Below the pieces are notes generated by a model, which was not told where the DNA came from, ran no database searches, and saw only the letters and a list, made by a program, of their open reading frames with translations. Below, one piece after another: positions 46,553-55,817 of a DNA stretch of 64,000 nt. The translations under genes were made by a program, and so were the position numbers. The stretch covers positions 3,658,001-3,722,000 of the forward strand of contig NZ_JAMXSS010000002.1 of the NCBI RefSeq assembly GCF_024124825.1, in the 5' to 3' direction. Source of the DNA: Arthrobacter sp. H16F315. GTDB lineage: Bacteria; Actinomycetota; Actinomycetes; Actinomycetales; Micrococcaceae. Position 1 is the stretch's first letter, and every line of letters begins with the position of its first letter.

Positions 46553-47995
46553 CTAGATCTCGGCCCCTTCGAGCAGTTCGGTCACCAACGCGGCGATCGG
46601 CGAGCGCTCCGAACGGGTGAGGGTGACGTGGCCGAAGAGCGGGTGTCCCTTGAGTGTCTCGACGACGGCGGCCACGCCGTCGTGCCGGCCGACCCGGAGG
46701 TTGTCGCGCTGGGCGACGTCGTGGGTGAGGACAATCTTGGAGTTCTGCCCGATCCGGCTCATCACGGTCAGCAGGACATTCTTCTCCAGCGACTGGGCCT
46801 CATCCACGATCACGAACGCGTCGTGCAGCGAACGCCCCCGGATGTGGGTCAGCGGCATCACTTCGAGCATGCCGCGGTCCATCACTTCCTCCACGACTTC
46901 CTGGCTGACCAGTGCCCCGAGCGTGTCGAAGACGGCCTGCGCCCACGGGTTCATTTTCTCCGCTTCGGAGCCGGGCAGGTAGCCAAGCTCCTGGCCGCCC
47001 ACGGCGTAGAGCGGACGGAAGACAATCACCTTGCGGTGTTCCTGGCGCTCCAGGACCGCCTCGAGCCCCGCGCAGAGGGCCAGCGCCGACTTTCCGGTGC
47101 CGGCCCGGCCGCCGAGGGACACAATACCGACCGCGGGGTCCATCAGCAGGTCGATCGCCAGCCGTTGTTCGGCTGACCGCCCGTGCAGCCCGAAGACGTC
47201 CCGGTCACCCCGCACCAGCCGGACCTGTTTGTCAGCCCCTACCCGGCCCAGGGCAGAGCCCCGCGGCGAGAGCAGCACTAGGCCGGTGTTGGTCGGCAGC
47301 TCCGCGGCTTCCGGGATGAAGACGGGCTCGTGGCCGTAGAGCGTCGAGACGTCCTGCTCACTGGCATCAATTTCCGCGACGCCGGTCCAGCCGGAGTCCT
47401 TAACGAGTTCGTTGCGGTACTCGTCGGCCTGCAGGCCCATGGCCGACGCTTTGACACGCATTGGGAGGTCTTTGGACACCACAGTGACGTCCCGGCCTTC
47501 GTTGGCAAGGTTCTTGGCGACGGCGAGGATCCGGCTGTCGTTATCCCCGCCGCGGAAGCCGGCCGGGAGCACCTCGGATGAAATGTGGTTCAGCTCCACC
47601 ATCAGCGTGCCGCCGTCGTGGCCGAGCGGGATGGGGCGGTCGAGTCCGCCGTGCTGGACCCGCATGTCATCGAGGAGCCGGAGCGCCTTGCGGGCGAAAT
47701 AGCCGAGCTCGGGATCGTGGCGCTTGCCTTCAAGTTCGGTGATGACAACTATCGGCAGAATCACTTCGTGTTCCGCGAAGCGCAGCAGGGCCCGCGGGTC
47801 AGAGAGCAGCACCGAGGTGTCGATCACGTAGCTCCGGGCCGGCTCCTGTTGTGCTGTTCCTTCCCCGGAAACAGCAAGACCGGCTCCAGCGGCGCTCTGC
47901 CCTGTACCGGTCTCTGCGGTGGCTCGCTTGGCGCGAGAGGTAGCTTTCTGTCCCTGGTCGCTCGCAACGTCGGGCAGTTGTTCAGAAATAGCCAC
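46553..47995 (-). CDS. phoH: PhoH2-type PIN-PhoH ATPase/RNase
   Basis: PhoH2 proteins fuse a PIN RNase domain to a PhoH RNA-helicase-like ATPase. The 480-residue protein has an Ala/Gln/Ser-rich leader, the PIN domain from [24 protein letters not shown] (about 55-190, with VVSKDLPMR), then the ATPase with Walker [17 protein letters not shown] and the Walker B region [15 protein letters not shown]. The GTG at 47995 has CTGGAG five bases upstream; the frame opens earlier at 48076 without support. Counterpart of Rv1095 in the same block. Confidence 0.93.
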   Translation of the reverse strand: MAISEQLPDVASDQGQKATSRAKRATAETGTGQSAAGAGLAVSGEGTAQQEPARSYVIDTSVLLSDPRALLRFAEHEVILPIVVITELEGKRHDPELGYFARKALRLLDDMRVQHGGLDRPIPLGHDGGTLMVELNHISSEVLPAGFRGGDNDSRILAVAKNLANEGRDVTVVSKDLPMRVKASAMGLQADEYRNELVKDSGWTGVAEIDASEQDVSTLYGHEPVFIPEAAELPTNTGLVLLSPRGSALGRVGADKQVRLVRGDRDVFGLHGRSAEQRLAIDLLMDPAVGIVSLGGRAGTGKSALALCAGLEAVLERQEHRKVIVFRPLYAVGGQELGYLPGSEAEKMNPWAQAVFDTLGALVSQEVVEEVMDRGMLEVMPLTHIRGRSLHDAFVIVDEAQSLEKNVLLTVMSRIGQNSKIVLTHDVAQRDNLRVGRHDGVAAVVETLKGHPLFGHVTLTRSERSPIAALVTELLEGAEI

Positions 47996-48228
47996 ATCGA
48001 CTCCAGCCCCGGGGCGTATGCCCGGAATTGTTAGTGGTGAGGCGGCTCGGCCTTGAGGCCGGACACGGCCTCCCATACACCCGGTGCGAACTTCCGCTCC
48101 ATGTACTGGCCTCCCCGATCAGCCGGCGGCTTGCCTGCTGATGGGATTAACGTACGTCTCGCGGGCGGCGTTTTGTTGTCCATTCCCCGGCGATTCCTGT
48201 TGCCATCGGGTGAACACGGGATGACGCG

Positions 48229-49002
48229 TCAGGAGCCGTAGCGCCGTTGCCTGCCGGCGTAGTCGCGCAGGGCCCGCAGGAAGTCCACTTTCCGGAAGGC
48301 CGGCCACAGGGCTTCGCAGAAATAGAACTCGCTGTAAGCACTTTGCCACATCAGGAACCCTGATAGCCGCTGCTCCCCGGAGGTCCGGATCACGAGATCC
48401 GGATCGGGCTGGCCGCGGGTGTAGAGGAAACGTGAGATGTCATCAACACTGAGTTCCTCGGAGAGTTTCCCGATGTCCGCACCGCGTCCGACGGCGTCGT
48501 GCAGCAGTTCCCGGACGGCATCGACGATTTCACGGCGTCCGCCGTAGCCGACGGCAACATTGACGTGGAGCTTCTCGCGCGCCGGGGTACGGGCCGTGAG
48601 CCGGTTGAGCCGGGCTGCGAGGTAATCGGGGAGCAATTCCGGTGCACCCATGGCGTGGACCGAAATCTCGGCGTCCCCGTCCAGCCTGTCCAGCGTGTTG
48701 GCAATGATCCCCATCAGCAAGTCCAGTTCTTCGCCGGAACGGCTCATGTTGTCAGTGGACAGCATGTACAGGGTGACCACCTTGACGCCCAGTTCCTGGC
48801 ACCAGCCGAGGAACTCGTGGATCTTGTCGGCACCGGCCTGGTGTCCCTGGCTGGTTGGAGCGTTGAACTGCCGCGCCCAGCGGCGGTTGCCGTCCACCAT
48901 TACGCCGATGTGCCGGGGGATGCGTTCCGGGTCCAGGGAGCGCTGTAGCTTGCGCTCATAGAAGCCATAGAGGAACCCGGGCATTTCCATCCGGAGTTTC
49001 AC
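48229..49002 (-). CDS. uppS: Isoprenyl diphosphate synthase, cis-prenyltransferase (UppS family)
   Basis: A Z-prenyl chain elongating enzyme; related actinobacterial enzymes make either short Z-farnesyl diphosphate or undecaprenyl/decaprenyl carriers. The 257-residue protein has the pyrophosphate loop HIGVMVDGNRRWARQFN, TLYMLSTDNMSRSGEELDLL, AVGYGGRREIVDAV and PDLVIRTSGEQRLSGFLMWQSAYSEFYF. The GTG at 49002 has GGAAG just upstream; an internal ATG at 48990 is possible. By position (next to hemolysin III) it matches Rv1086, the short-chain synthase, so the product length is uncertain. phoH follows downstream after about 230 bases in which I see no further gene. Confidence 0.93.
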   Translation of the reverse strand: MKLRMEMPGFLYGFYERKLQRSLDPERIPRHIGVMVDGNRRWARQFNAPTSQGHQAGADKIHEFLGWCQELGVKVVTLYMLSTDNMSRSGEELDLLMGIIANTLDRLDGDAEISVHAMGAPELLPDYLAARLNRLTARTPAREKLHVNVAVGYGGRREIVDAVRELLHDAVGRGADIGKLSEELSVDDISRFLYTRGQPDPDLVIRTSGEQRLSGFLMWQSAYSEFYFCEALWPAFRKVDFLRALRDYAGRQRRYGS

Positions 49003-49144
49003 CTGGCTTCCTTGAAGTACGACGTCAGTGCACAACCTAGGCTACCTGCCGCGGTGCCGGCCGTGGCGCATGAACGTGACGGTTCTGCGCCGGGCATCTT
49101 GTTACTCGAAGGTAACTTACTGCGCCGTAGTTTATTATTGCGGC

Positions 49145-49868
49145 ATGGAAAGCAACAGTCCCGAGCCCCGGCCGGATGAGCCTGCGGAGCGCGGGACCGG
49201 CCCGATGGACGACGCTGCCGTGCGACTGGCCGAACTCCTGATGATCAAACCCAAGTGGCGCGGCTGGATCCACACCGTGACGGCTCCGCTGGCGCTGGCC
49301 GCGGGCCTGGTCCTGGTGCTGCTGGCACCGACGCCGGACCTGAAGATTGCCTCCGCGGTCTACGCCTTCACCGGTGTCCTGTTGTTCGGCATCAGCGCCA
49401 TCTACCACCGCGGGAACTGGTCAGCGGGCGTAAAGATCGTGTTGAAGCGGCTGGACCATACCAACATCATGCTGGTCATCGCCGGCAGCTACACGCCGCT
49501 CGCCTGGGCGCTCCTGGACCGGCCCAAAGCCGAGGTGCTGCTGTGGGTGATCTGGACCGGGGCCATCCTGGGCGTGCTGTTCCGCTTGCTGTGGACGGAC
49601 GCGCCGCGGTGGCTGTACGTGCCGATCTACATCGCACTGGGCTGCGGCGCGTTGTTCTACCTGCCGGACTTTTTTGCCGCCAATGTCGCCGCGGCCGTGC
49701 TGATTTGTGCCGGCGGCGCCCCTCTACATCACCGGCGCCGTCTTCTACGCGATGAAAAAGCCGAATTTCAGCTATGAACACTTCGGTTTCCACGAACTCT
49801 TCCACGCACTCACGGTTTTTGCTTTCGCTGCGCATTACATCGCCATTGCCATAGCGGTACTGAGCTAA
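49145..49868 (+). CDS. Hemolysin III / YqfA family membrane protein, one apparent frameshift
   Basis: A seven-helix protein of the PAQR-related family; despite its name no haemolytic role is shown for most members. The conserved motifs are ISAIYHRGNWS, KRLDHTNIMLVIAGSYTPLA and, near the end, the metal-type HELFHALTVFAFAAHYIAIAIA. The frame breaks in the C4 run 49719-49722: after AVLICAGGA the native LYITGAVFYAMKKPNFSYE appears only if one C is removed. ATG 49145 follows TATTAT (49133-49138) by six bases, a classic leaderless arrangement. Rv1085c is the positional counterpart. Confidence 0.9.
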
Positions 49869-49963
49869 AGTCCGCACCCACGCCCCCGCGGCACCGGGGA
49901 GGTGCGCCAGCTGTCTTCGACGACGGCGCCACGCTCCGGTGCCGGACCGCGGCTGGGGAGTCG

Positions 49964-50293
49964 TCAGTGGTTTCCGGGTTCTGCCTTGCCGGTGTTCCCA
50001 GGGCTCTCCGCGGGCCGGCCGGATTCACGTGCTGCGGGGGTCTTCGCAGCTCCGTCATTGGCGGCCGCTTCGGCGGCGGCCATGCGTTCCTCCTCCACCT
50101 GGGCGCGGTACCGGACCCGGCGGATCCGCCGGACCATGTCCACAATCAGGAGCGCCGTCAGCACCACGATAAAGGCCGTCAGGAGGAACCCGAGCAGGCC
50201 GGGCGTGACCTGATCCTGAGAGAGGCCCTCACGCAGTGACGGCGACGGGGCGGGCGCCGGGGAGGTTGCCAGGGCGATAAGCAAGGGATGCAC
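49964..50293 (-). CDS. Small single-pass membrane protein next to mca
   Basis: A 109-residue protein of unknown function. A short Pro/Ser/Ala-rich N-terminus is followed by one hydrophobic helix (about 31-53, LLGFLLTAFIVVLTALLIVDM), a basic RRIRRVRYRAQ patch, an EEERMAAAEAAA helix and a disordered tail. The arrangement (short outside segment, helix, basic cytoplasmic face) is like Rv1083, which also neighbours mca in M. tuberculosis. Start GTG 50293 with AAGG upstream. A near-perfect inverted repeat lies between it and mca (50361-50389). Confidence 0.75.
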   Translation of the reverse strand: MHPLLIALATSPAPAPSPSLREGLSQDQVTPGLLGFLLTAFIVVLTALLIVDMVRRIRRVRYRAQVEEERMAAAEAAANDGAAKTPAARESGRPAESPGNTGKAEPGNH

Positions 50294-50360
50294 GGTGAGG
50301 ACCTTCTGTGGGGCTGGTTGGCGGTCCGGCGGGGCGGGCCGCGGAACTGCGTTGAACGGC

Positions 50361-50389
50361 TTCTACGACGTCTTCTACACGTCATAGAA
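50361..50389. repeat. 11-bp inverted repeat between mca and the small membrane gene
   Basis: TTCTACGACGT (50361-50371) and ACGTCATAGAA (50379-50389) pair at 10 of 11 positions around CTTCTAC. It lies 14 bases after the mca stop (minus strand), upstream of the next gene. Either a short terminator or an operator. Confidence 0.6.
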
Positions 50390-50402
50390 AAGCCCTTTAG
50401 CT

Positions 50403-51308
50403 CTATCTTAGCCCGGCGAAGAAGTCCTTTTCCGGCAGTTCCGAGCTAACCCGGGACTGGATCAGCGAGTAGTCCTCCCAGGGCCAGACCCGGCGCTGCA
50501 TTGCCGGTGTGACGGCGAAGAAGAAGCCTTCCGGGTCAACCTGGGTGCGGTGGGCACGGAGCGCGTCGTCGCGGGCTTCGAAGAAATCCCCGCACTCGAT
50601 CTGGGTGGTGGTGGGATGGGTGGGCGCCGGCGGGGTGTGGCCTTCCGCGTCGGCTTCAAGCCAGGCAGCGATGCGCTCGGCGTAGGGCGACTGGAGACCG
50701 GTTTCCTCCAGCGCCACATGCAGGGCCTGGAAACGTTCGGGGCTGAACGCACGGTCGTAGTAGAGCTTGCTCGGCGCCCAGGCTGCGCCGGCTCCCGGGT
50801 AGCGGGCCGGGTCACCTGCGGCTTCGAAGGCCTCGACGGCAACACGGTGGGCCATAATATGGTCCGGGTGCGGGTAGCCACCGTTCTCGTCGTAGCTCAG
50901 GATGACCTGAGGCTTGAAGCTGCGGACCAGCCGGACGAGGGGCGCTGCCGCCTGTTCCAGCGGCAGCGTCGCGAAAGAGCCAACCGGCAACGGCGGGAGG
51001 GGATCACCTTCGGGCAACCCGGAGTCGACGAAACCGAGCCAGCGCTGGCGGACTCCCAGTACCGCGGCGGCACGCGCCATCTCCAGGTTGCGGGCTCCGG
51101 CCATATCGCGTTTGGGGTGCGGCACGGCCGCCATGGCCGGATTTTGGATGTCGCCGCGCGAGCCGTCCGTGCAGGTGGCCACCAGGACGTCAACGCCGGC
51201 TGCGGCGTACATGGCCATCGTGGCGGCACCCTTGCTGGATTCGTCGTCGGGATGCGCATGGACGGCCAACAGCCGGAGCGGCGCTGACGAGGTGGTGGAC
51301 GCTGTCAT
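50403..51308 (-). CDS. mca: Mycothiol S-conjugate amidase
   Basis: A zinc deacetylase-fold (LmbE-like) enzyme that cleaves mycothiol-toxin conjugates, releasing a mercapturic acid for export. The 301-residue protein has the zinc motif LLAVHAHPDDESSKGAATMA, CTDGSRGDIQNPAM, LGFVDSGLPEGDPLPPLP and YDENGGYPHPDHIMAH with the third zinc His. The C-terminal WPWEDYSLIQSRV fits Mca rather than MshB. The ATG at 51308 has GAGGAG about nine bases upstream; the frame opens earlier but into the divergent promoter. The neighbours DUF4307 and greA match Rv1080c-Rv1082. Its presence implies a mycothiol-making organism. Confidence 0.93.
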   Translation of the reverse strand: MTASTTSSAPLRLLAVHAHPDDESSKGAATMAMYAAAGVDVLVATCTDGSRGDIQNPAMAAVPHPKRDMAGARNLEMARAAAVLGVRQRWLGFVDSGLPEGDPLPPLPVGSFATLPLEQAAAPLVRLVRSFKPQVILSYDENGGYPHPDHIMAHRVAVEAFEAAGDPARYPGAGAAWAPSKLYYDRAFSPERFQALHVALEETGLQSPYAERIAAWLEADAEGHTPPAPTHPTTTQIECGDFFEARDDALRAHRTQVDPEGFFFAVTPAMQRRVWPWEDYSLIQSRVSSELPEKDFFAGLR

Positions 51309-51415
51309 CGTGGACGGCTCCTCTTTCATCTTCAGGGACAGGAATATTGGCGGGCACAACAAGCCGGGTCGGCGCCACGGTGAACAGCGCGCCCGATCCA
51401 CACTAAACTGAAGCA

Positions 51416-51874
51416 GTGATTTCCAAGGATCAGCCTGCCGCGCCCGCGCCGGTATCTCCCAGCCTAGCCAATCGTTACGGTGGTCAAAAGCCGACGCTGA
51501 GCCGCAAGGCAAAACGCGCCATCCTCGTACTGGCCCTCGCGGTCGGGCTGGCCTTTTTGGCCTGGGTCGCGGCGTCCAACGCGACAGCGAGCGTCACCTC
51601 CAAGGACATCGGTTACAGCACCCCGGACGCCACGGTCGCGGAGGTCGATTTTCAGGTCACCAAGGAACCGGGCACGGCCGCGAAATGCGCTGTCAAAACG
51701 CTGGATTCCAAGTTCGCCGTCGTCGGCTGGAAGGTCGTGGACATTGCCCCCAATGCCGCCGACGCGGGAACCGACGGCGGGCGCACCACCTCCCACCGCG
51801 CCACGGTGCGCACCGAGTCCCAGGCCGTCTCCGGCCTCGTGGACACTTGCTGGATCCCTGACGCAAGCAAATAG
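51416..51874 (+). CDS. DUF4307 family membrane-anchored protein
   Basis: A 152-residue protein of unknown function. A cytoplasmic N-terminus with YGGQKPTLSRKAKRAILV leads to one membrane helix (about 40-58), then a small extracytoplasmic domain with VDFQVTKEPGTAAKCAVKTLDSKFAVVGWK and VSGLVDTCWIPDASK; the two Cys could pair. The GTG at 51416 lies six bases after TAAACT (51404-51409), so it is probably leaderless. Divergent from mca and 177 bases upstream of greA. Confidence 0.87.
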   Translation: MISKDQPAAPAPVSPSLANRYGGQKPTLSRKAKRAILVLALAVGLAFLAWVAASNATASVTSKDIGYSTPDATVAEVDFQVTKEPGTAAKCAVKTLDSKFAVVGWKVVDIAPNAADAGTDGGRTTSHRATVRTESQAVSGLVDTCWIPDASK

Positions 51875-51928
51875 CGCAACGTACGGACGCGGTTCGGGAA
51901 CACGGTGTGATCCAGGCCGCAGCCATCT

Positions 51929-51956
51929 TTGGTTTATCCAAGGGATTGACTACAAT
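51929..51956 (+). promoter_or_regulatory. Candidate greA promoter
   Basis: TTGGTT (51929-51934) and TACAAT (51951-51956) with 16 bases between. The predicted RNA start is about 90 bases before greA. TTGACT inside the spacer end is an alternative -35 element, without a matching -10. Confidence 0.4.
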
Positions 51957-52051
51957 GGATCAATACCTTTGCCCCGCTGAGCTGGTTACTGCGTCCTAAA
52001 AGTGGCCACCGTGGCGGGGTCTTTGCTTGTTTGACCATAAAGGAGAAGTCC

Positions 52052-52546
52052 GTGTCTACCACCAACAGCGCAACTGCAGCTTGGCTTACCCAGGAAGCTT
52101 TTGACCGCCTGAAGGCAGAGCTGGACCACCTCTCCGGCCCCGGCCGGGCGGAAATCGTCCAGAAGATTGAGGCCGCCCGCCAGGAAGGCGACCTCAAGGA
52201 AAACGGCGGCTACCACGCGGCCAAGGAGGAGCAGGGCAAGATCGAAGCCCGCATCCGCCAGCTGACCGCGTTGCTCCGGGACGCCCATGTGGGCGAATCC
52301 CCTGCCGATGACGGAATCGTCGAGCCCGGCATGATTGTTGTTGCCAAAATCGCCGGCGACGAGGAGTCGTTCCTGCTCGGCTCACGGGAGATCGCGGGTG
52401 ACTCGGATCTTGACGTCTTCAGTGAGAAGTCCCCCCTGGGCGCTGCCATCGTCGGCCACAAGGAGGGCGACAAGCTCAGCTACACCGCCCCGAACGGCAA
52501 GGACATCACGGTGGAGATCATCTCCGCCAAGCCGTACGCCGGCTGA
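52052..52546 (+). CDS. greA: Transcription elongation factor GreA
   Basis: GreA rescues backtracked RNA polymerase by stimulating transcript cleavage. The 164-residue protein has the N-terminal coiled coil with WLTQEAFDRLKAELDHLSGPGRAEI and the catalytic tip GDLKENGGYHAAKEEQGKIE, then the C-terminal FKBP-like domain ending SPLGAAIVGHKEGDKLSYTAPNG. The GTG at 52052 has AAGGAGAAG at ideal spacing. A strong terminator follows. Confidence 0.97.
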   Translation: MSTTNSATAAWLTQEAFDRLKAELDHLSGPGRAEIVQKIEAARQEGDLKENGGYHAAKEEQGKIEARIRQLTALLRDAHVGESPADDGIVEPGMIVVAKIAGDEESFLLGSREIAGDSDLDVFSEKSPLGAAIVGHKEGDKLSYTAPNGKDITVEIISAKPYAG

Positions 52547-52569
52547 CCTGTCCTGAACTGCCCGCACCA

Positions 52570-52609
52570 AACGACGCCGGCCCTCCCCCACGGGAGGGCC
52601 GGCGTCGTT
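52570..52609. terminator. Terminator between convergent greA and rhomboid genes
   Basis: A perfect 18-bp stem (AACGACGCCGGCCCTCCC at 52570-52587 and complement 52592-52609) with a CCAC loop, 23 bases after the greA stop. The T-rich stem end fits greA; the A-rich start could serve the other strand. Confidence 0.9.
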
Positions 52610-52625
52610 CGTTGCCAGGTTGCCG

Positions 52626-53240
52626 TTAGTTCGCGCGGGTACCGGCCCGGGGCGAACGCAAAAGCAGGGCTGCGAGCACTCCGCCGATTGCGCCGCCCAG
52701 GTGCGCCTGCCAGGAGATGAACGCCGCCACAGTGGGCAGCACGCCGAACAGGATGCCGCCGTAGCTCAGGAAGAGCACCACCGAGAGCAGGATCTGCCAC
52801 CAGTTGCGGTTGAAAAAGCCGCGCACCAGCAAAAACGCGAGGAGCCCAAAAACCAGGCCCGAGGCCCCGACGGTGACGCGCAAACCGCCGATCAGCCACA
52901 CCGCCGCGCCAGAGGCCAGCCAGCTCAGCGCCAGTGTGGTAAAAAACACCCGCAGCCCTGAGAGCAACACCAGGAAACCGAAGATGATCAACGGAAGTGT
53001 GTTGGAGAACAGGTGCGCCAGGTTCGCGTGCAGCAGCGGGAACGTCAGGATGTCCAGGATCCCGTCGAGGCTGCGCGGCCGCAGGCCGAACACGCCATTG
53101 AGCGAATGCTGCATCAGGGTGTTGATGATCTCGATGACGTAGAGCACCAGCAAAAACGAGCCCACGACCAGCAATCCCGTGCGGGCACGCCCGGCTGTGG
53201 TGTCGCCGGCTCGTGGCCTGCCGCTGGTGGAGTTAAGCAC
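52626..53240 (-). CDS. Rhomboid-family intramembrane serine protease
   Basis: A six-helix membrane protease. The 204-residue protein carries HANLAHLFSNTLPL (His/Asn oxyanion region), the catalytic Ser in VGASGLVFGLLAFLLVRG and the catalytic His in WQAHLGGAIGGVLAALLL. All three active-site elements are present. The GTG at 53240 has AGGGGA upstream. It follows the threonine deaminase gene by nine bases on the same strand and is probably co-transcribed. The substrate is unknown. Confidence 0.93.
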   Translation of the reverse strand: MLNSTSGRPRAGDTTAGRARTGLLVVGSFLLVLYVIEIINTLMQHSLNGVFGLRPRSLDGILDILTFPLLHANLAHLFSNTLPLIIFGFLVLLSGLRVFFTTLALSWLASGAAVWLIGGLRVTVGASGLVFGLLAFLLVRGFFNRNWWQILLSVVLFLSYGGILFGVLPTVAAFISWQAHLGGAIGGVLAALLLRSPRAGTRAN

Positions 53241-53249
53241 AGTGGTCCC

Positions 53250-54488
53250 CTAATGCACAACGATCGGTTGGAAGCCTTCGGCCCGCAGCGCCGCGAGGAC
53301 TTTCTCGCCGTGCTCGTGGCCCTTTGTTTCCAGGTTCACGGTGATGGAGACATCGCCCATACTGATCGAACCGCCCACCCGGGTGTGGTCCAGACCCGTC
53401 ACGTTGGCGTCGTTCTCGGCGATGATCCGGGCGATCGTCGCCAGTGAGCCGGGACGGTCGTCAAGCATCATCCGGACGGTCATGTACCGGCCGGCGGCGG
53501 AGAGCCCGCGCTGGATGACCTTGAGCATCAGCATCGGATCGATGTTCCCGCCGGAGAGCACCACGGCCACGGTGCCAGGATTTTCGATCTTTCCTTCCAT
53601 CAGGGCAGCGACCCCCACGGCCCCGGCCGGCTCCACCACCATTTTGGCCCGTTCGAGCAGGAAGATCAGCGCCCGGGCGAGGGCGTCCTCGCTGACGGTG
53701 ACGACGTCGTCGACAAGTTCCCGGATGATGCTGAAGGGCAGCTGGCCCGGCCGGCCAACGGCGATGCCGTCGGCCATCGTTGACACGCGTTTGAGCGGGA
53801 CGAGGGCGTCCGCGGCGAGCGACGGCGGGTAGGCGGCGGCGTTCTCGGCCTGGACGCCGATGATCCTGATCTCCCGGCCGAGTTCCTTGGCCCTGGCCTT
53901 TACGGCCACGGCCACCCCGGCGAGCAGCCCGCCGCCGCCGACGCCCATCAGGATGGTGTCGACCTGGGGCAACTGTTCCAGGATTTCCAGCCCCACGGTG
54001 CCCTGCCCGGCGACGATGTCGACGTCGTCAAAGGGGTGGACGAAAACTGCGCCGGTCTCGTCCGCATAGCGTTTGGCTTCGGCGAGGGCCTCGTCAACAT
54101 TATGGCCGTGCAGGACCACCTCGGCCCCGTGGCTGCGGGTCGCGGCGAGCTTGGGCAAAGCGACGCCGAGCGGCATGTAGATGCGGGCATTGATGCCCAG
54201 GCTCTTGGCGGCAACGGCCACGCCCTGGGCGTGGTTGCCGGCCGAGGCCGCCACCACGCCGCGCTTCTTCTCCGCCGGGGAGAGTTTGGCCATCCGGACG
54301 TAGGCACCACGGACTTTAAAGGAACCGGCCCGCTGCAGGTTCTCACACTTGAGGAACACCTCGCCGCCGACCATCCCGCCCAGGGCGCGGGAGGATTCAA
54401 CGGGCGTCCGCGTAATGATCCCGTCGAGCAGCTTCTGCGCCTCCAGGACATCGTCCAGCGTGACGGGCAGGCTCTCCAGGGTGTTCAC
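53250..54488 (-). CDS. ilvA: Threonine ammonia-lyase with C-terminal ACT domain
   Basis: A PLP enzyme converting threonine to 2-oxobutyrate and ammonia. The 412-residue protein has the PLP lysine in NLQRAGSFKVRGAYVRM, SAGNHAQGVAVAAKSLG, the glycine loop GVGGGGLLAGVAVAVK and VLSGGNIDPMLM. One ACT domain (about 330-410; RMMLDDRPGSLATIARIIAENDANV) suggests allosteric control. The single short ACT domain resembles TdcB-like CTN/ACT enzymes rather than two-domain E. coli IlvA, so it may be biosynthetic or catabolic. GTG 54488 has GAAGGAG upstream; the AI-2E gene ends three bases upstream. Confidence 0.9.
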   Translation of the reverse strand: MNTLESLPVTLDDVLEAQKLLDGIITRTPVESSRALGGMVGGEVFLKCENLQRAGSFKVRGAYVRMAKLSPAEKKRGVVAASAGNHAQGVAVAAKSLGINARIYMPLGVALPKLAATRSHGAEVVLHGHNVDEALAEAKRYADETGAVFVHPFDDVDIVAGQGTVGLEILEQLPQVDTILMGVGGGGLLAGVAVAVKARAKELGREIRIIGVQAENAAAYPPSLAADALVPLKRVSTMADGIAVGRPGQLPFSIIRELVDDVVTVSEDALARALIFLLERAKMVVEPAGAVGVAALMEGKIENPGTVAVVLSGGNIDPMLMLKVIQRGLSAAGRYMTVRMMLDDRPGSLATIARIIAENDANVTGLDHTRVGGSISMGDVSITVNLETKGHEHGEKVLAALRAEGFQPIVVH

Positions 54489-54491
54489 GAA

Positions 54492-55769
54492 CTAGTCTCC
54501 TTCTGTTGGCTCAGTACCGGCATCGTCGCCGCGACCGGCGGCTGCGCCCGGCAGCCGGGCGTCCCTCACGGTGGTATCGGCGCCGGCTGCAGGAACAGGG
54601 AAGCCCTGCTGGCCCGCGGTGGCTGACGCACTTTTATGTTCCCACGTTCTGCCCGCAATGTAGCGAATCGACGAGTTTGCTACGGCGAGGATGGGAACGG
54701 AGAACAGGGCTCCGGGAATCCCGGCGAGATAGGAGCCTGCGGCGACGGCGAGGATCACGGCCACCGGGTGCAGCGATACAGCCTTGCCCATAACCAGCGG
54801 CTGCAGGATGTGGCTCTCCAGTTGCTGGACCAGCAGGACGATGCCCAGCATAATCAAGGCGTTGACCCAGCCGTTGGCGACGAGGGCCAGCAGGACGGCA
54901 ACGGCGCCGGTCACGAGGGCACCGATAATCGGGATAAAGGAGCCCAGGAACACCAGCACGCCCAGCGGCAACGCCAGCGGCACACCGATAACTGCCGCAC
55001 CGACACCGATCCCCACCGCGTCCACAAAGGCCACGAACATCTGGATCCGCGCGTAGCTCACCATCGAGGACCAGCCCACCCGCCCGGCCCCGTCCGTCGC
55101 GGGGCGGGCCTGCCTGGGCAGCAGCCGGACAAGGAAGGCCCAGATGCGGTCCCCTTCCAGTAGGAAGAAGATGAGGATAAAAAGCGCCAGGATCATTCCG
55201 GCAGCGAAATGCCCGGCGGTGCTGCCGAAGGACAGAGCGCCGTTGAGGATGCTGCTGCTGTTGTTCTGCAAGGCGGCGGTGCCGTCCTGCAGGTACTGGT
55301 CGATCTGGGCCGCCGTCAGGTGCAGCGGGCCGTCCGCGAGCCAGACCTGGACTTTTTGGACTCCGGTCAGGGCCTGGCTCCACAGTTCGGCGAAACCGGA
55401 CGTGAGCTGCCGGCCGACGAGTGCCAGGGAACCGCCGATCACACCGATAAAGCCCAAGACGGTGAAGGCGACGGCGAGGCCGTTGGGGACGTGGCTTCTC
55501 CGGAGCAGGTCCTTGACCGGGGCCAGCAGCCCGGCGAGGAGGGCCGCAACCATCACCGGAATCACCAGGAAGCTGATCCTGCCCAGCAGCCACACGAGGG
55601 CACCGGCCACAACAATGATCAGCCCGAGTCGCCAGGACCAGGACGCCGCGATCCGCACGCCGTACGGGATGTCCTCGTCGATTTCCCGGTCCGTGACGGA
55701 CCGCAGCGGTGCGGCCGGGCCGAGCGTGGTCAGGCGGTTCGGCAAGGCGGCATCGTCAGCTGGCGTCAT
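54492..55769 (-). CDS. AI-2E family transporter (PerM/YhhT-like)
   Basis: A polytopic membrane protein of the PF01594 family, members of which transport AI-2, ions or other solutes; the substrate here is unknown. The 425-residue protein has about eight helices. Landmarks are WLLGRISFLVIPVMVAALLAGLLAPVK, the amphipathic stretch with LSFGSTAGHFAAGMILALFILIFFLLEGD, and the conserved VFLGSFIPIIGALVTGAVAVLLAL and LLVQQLESHILQPLVMGKAVSLHP. ATG 55769 follows AATCAT at six bases (weak match). Rv1101c has the matching position near glpX in M. tuberculosis. Probable operon with ilvA and the rhomboid gene. Confidence 0.88.
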   Translation of the reverse strand: MTPADDAALPNRLTTLGPAAPLRSVTDREIDEDIPYGVRIAASWSWRLGLIIVVAGALVWLLGRISFLVIPVMVAALLAGLLAPVKDLLRRSHVPNGLAVAFTVLGFIGVIGGSLALVGRQLTSGFAELWSQALTGVQKVQVWLADGPLHLTAAQIDQYLQDGTAALQNNSSSILNGALSFGSTAGHFAAGMILALFILIFFLLEGDRIWAFLVRLLPRQARPATDGAGRVGWSSMVSYARIQMFVAFVDAVGIGVGAAVIGVPLALPLGVLVFLGSFIPIIGALVTGAVAVLLALVANGWVNALIMLGIVLLVQQLESHILQPLVMGKAVSLHPVAVILAVAAGSYLAGIPGALFSVPILAVANSSIRYIAGRTWEHKSASATAGQQGFPVPAAGADTTVRDARLPGAAAGRGDDAGTEPTEGD

Positions 55770-55817
55770 AGCCCAATGATTCACCAGCGCCGCGCAGATG
55801 GGAAACCCGGAGCCCGC

